From Protaetiibacter sp. SSC-01 (GTDB taxonomy: Bacteria > Actinomycetota > Actinomycetes > Actinomycetales > Microbacteriaceae), in contig NZ_CP059987.1 of the NCBI RefSeq assembly GCF_014483895.1, forward strand, positions 186,001 through 250,000: DNA of 64,000 bases, in the 5' to 3' direction. Below the pieces are notes generated by a model that saw nothing but the letters and a program-made list of their open reading frames with translations, did no database searches and was not told where the DNA came from. Positions 63,834 to 64,000 of this stretch are shown here, in pieces (within the stretch, counting starts at the first letter, position 1; each line of letters opens with the position of its first letter). A program made the position numbers and the translations under genes.

Positions 63834-64000
63834 CGCGCGCGGCGCTCCACGCGCGAGCGCACGTACGCGACGAGCGGCACGAGCACGAGCACGGCTGCCG
63901 CGCCGAGGAAGATCTCCGGACCCGGCACGGGCTTCACGACGCCGAGATCGACGTACGTCTGCCCGGCGCCCGAGATGACCCACGCGCCGATGAACGGCCC
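63830..64000 (-). CDS. C-terminal end of a membrane protein, cut by window edge
   Basis: The last 56 codons of a gene entering from the right edge. It contains a membrane segment (EIFLGAAAVLVLVPLVAYV) and a basic tail VRSRVERRAR, preceded by GPFIGAWVISGAGQTYVDLG. The stop overlaps the GH2 start (ATGA). Likely a polytopic membrane protein of the same operon; too little is visible to name it. Confidence 0.65.
   Translation of the reverse strand, partial: GPFIGAWVISGAGQTYVDLGVVKPVPGPEIFLGAAAVLVLVPLVAYVRSRVERRAR

Overview
The window is about 64 kb of very GC-rich DNA with dense, tightly packed genes, frequent GTG starts, ATGA/GTGA overlaps and actinobacterial gene orders (ftsH-folE-folP-folB-folK-DUF3180 and panC-lysS; ClpC1-type clpC). 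Together with the many GCATCC/GGATGC words and the GGTTGAGTAG...CGTATCGAAACC intergenic repeats, this points to the Actinomycetota, Micrococcales, most likely family Microbacteriaceae. The family placement is inference. I saw no rRNA, tRNA, CRISPR array, IS element or prophage.

Layout. 1-2 kb: two secreted peptidoglycan hydrolases (M23, cut by the window edge, and NlpC/P60). 2.2-9.3 kb: core metabolism and housekeeping (ppa divergent from tilS, then hpt, ftsH, folE, folP, folB, folK, DUF3180). 9.3-16.65 kb: a complete beta-galactoside cassette (lipoprotein binding protein, two permeases, LacZ-type GH2, LacI regulator) behind a twin operator; it sits inside what is normally one fol-pan-lysS neighbourhood. 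16.7-21.8 kb: that neighbourhood resumes with two PH-domain membrane proteins, a DUF2520 dehydrogenase-like protein, panC and lysS. 21.9-25.1 kb: a large Ig-like surface protein and three tiny membrane proteins. 25.1-32.8 kb: pirin, a lipoprotein, a CPA1 antiporter, a DUF2975/XRE pair and clpC. 33-35.7 kb: a secreted, membrane-anchored GH53 endo-beta-1,4-galactanase with tandem operators. 35.7-42.4 kb: several proteins of unknown function, including a beta-propeller membrane protein paired with a polytopic membrane protein. 42.4-48.7 kb: a second sugar ABC cassette with a divergent LacI and a GH2 enzyme. 48.9-54.96 kb: radA, a small membrane protein, rlmC, and an MMPL transporter divergent from a TetR regulator. 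55-61 kb: cytochrome b-like protein, TetR, DUF2200, PEP-mutase-like enzyme, WYL regulator divergent from an epoxide hydrolase, and a crotonase. 61-64 kb: DUF2804 and a third GH2, tightly coupled to a membrane protein cut by the window edge.

How they fit. GH53, the two ABC importers and three GH2 enzymes look like a distributed galactan/galactoside programme: cleavage outside the cell, uptake of oligosaccharides, hydrolysis inside. Neither importer encodes its ATPase here, so a shared ATPase elsewhere is expected. Three operator types lie at the three sugar promoters.

Two genome-wide layers stand out. First, about 20 genes lack a Shine-Dalgarno sequence and instead carry a TANNNT hexamer 6-8 bases before the start codon, the signature of leaderless transcription. 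Second, intergenic spaces hold several families of palindromic or composite repeats; some overlap the 3' ends of genes and supply their stop codons.
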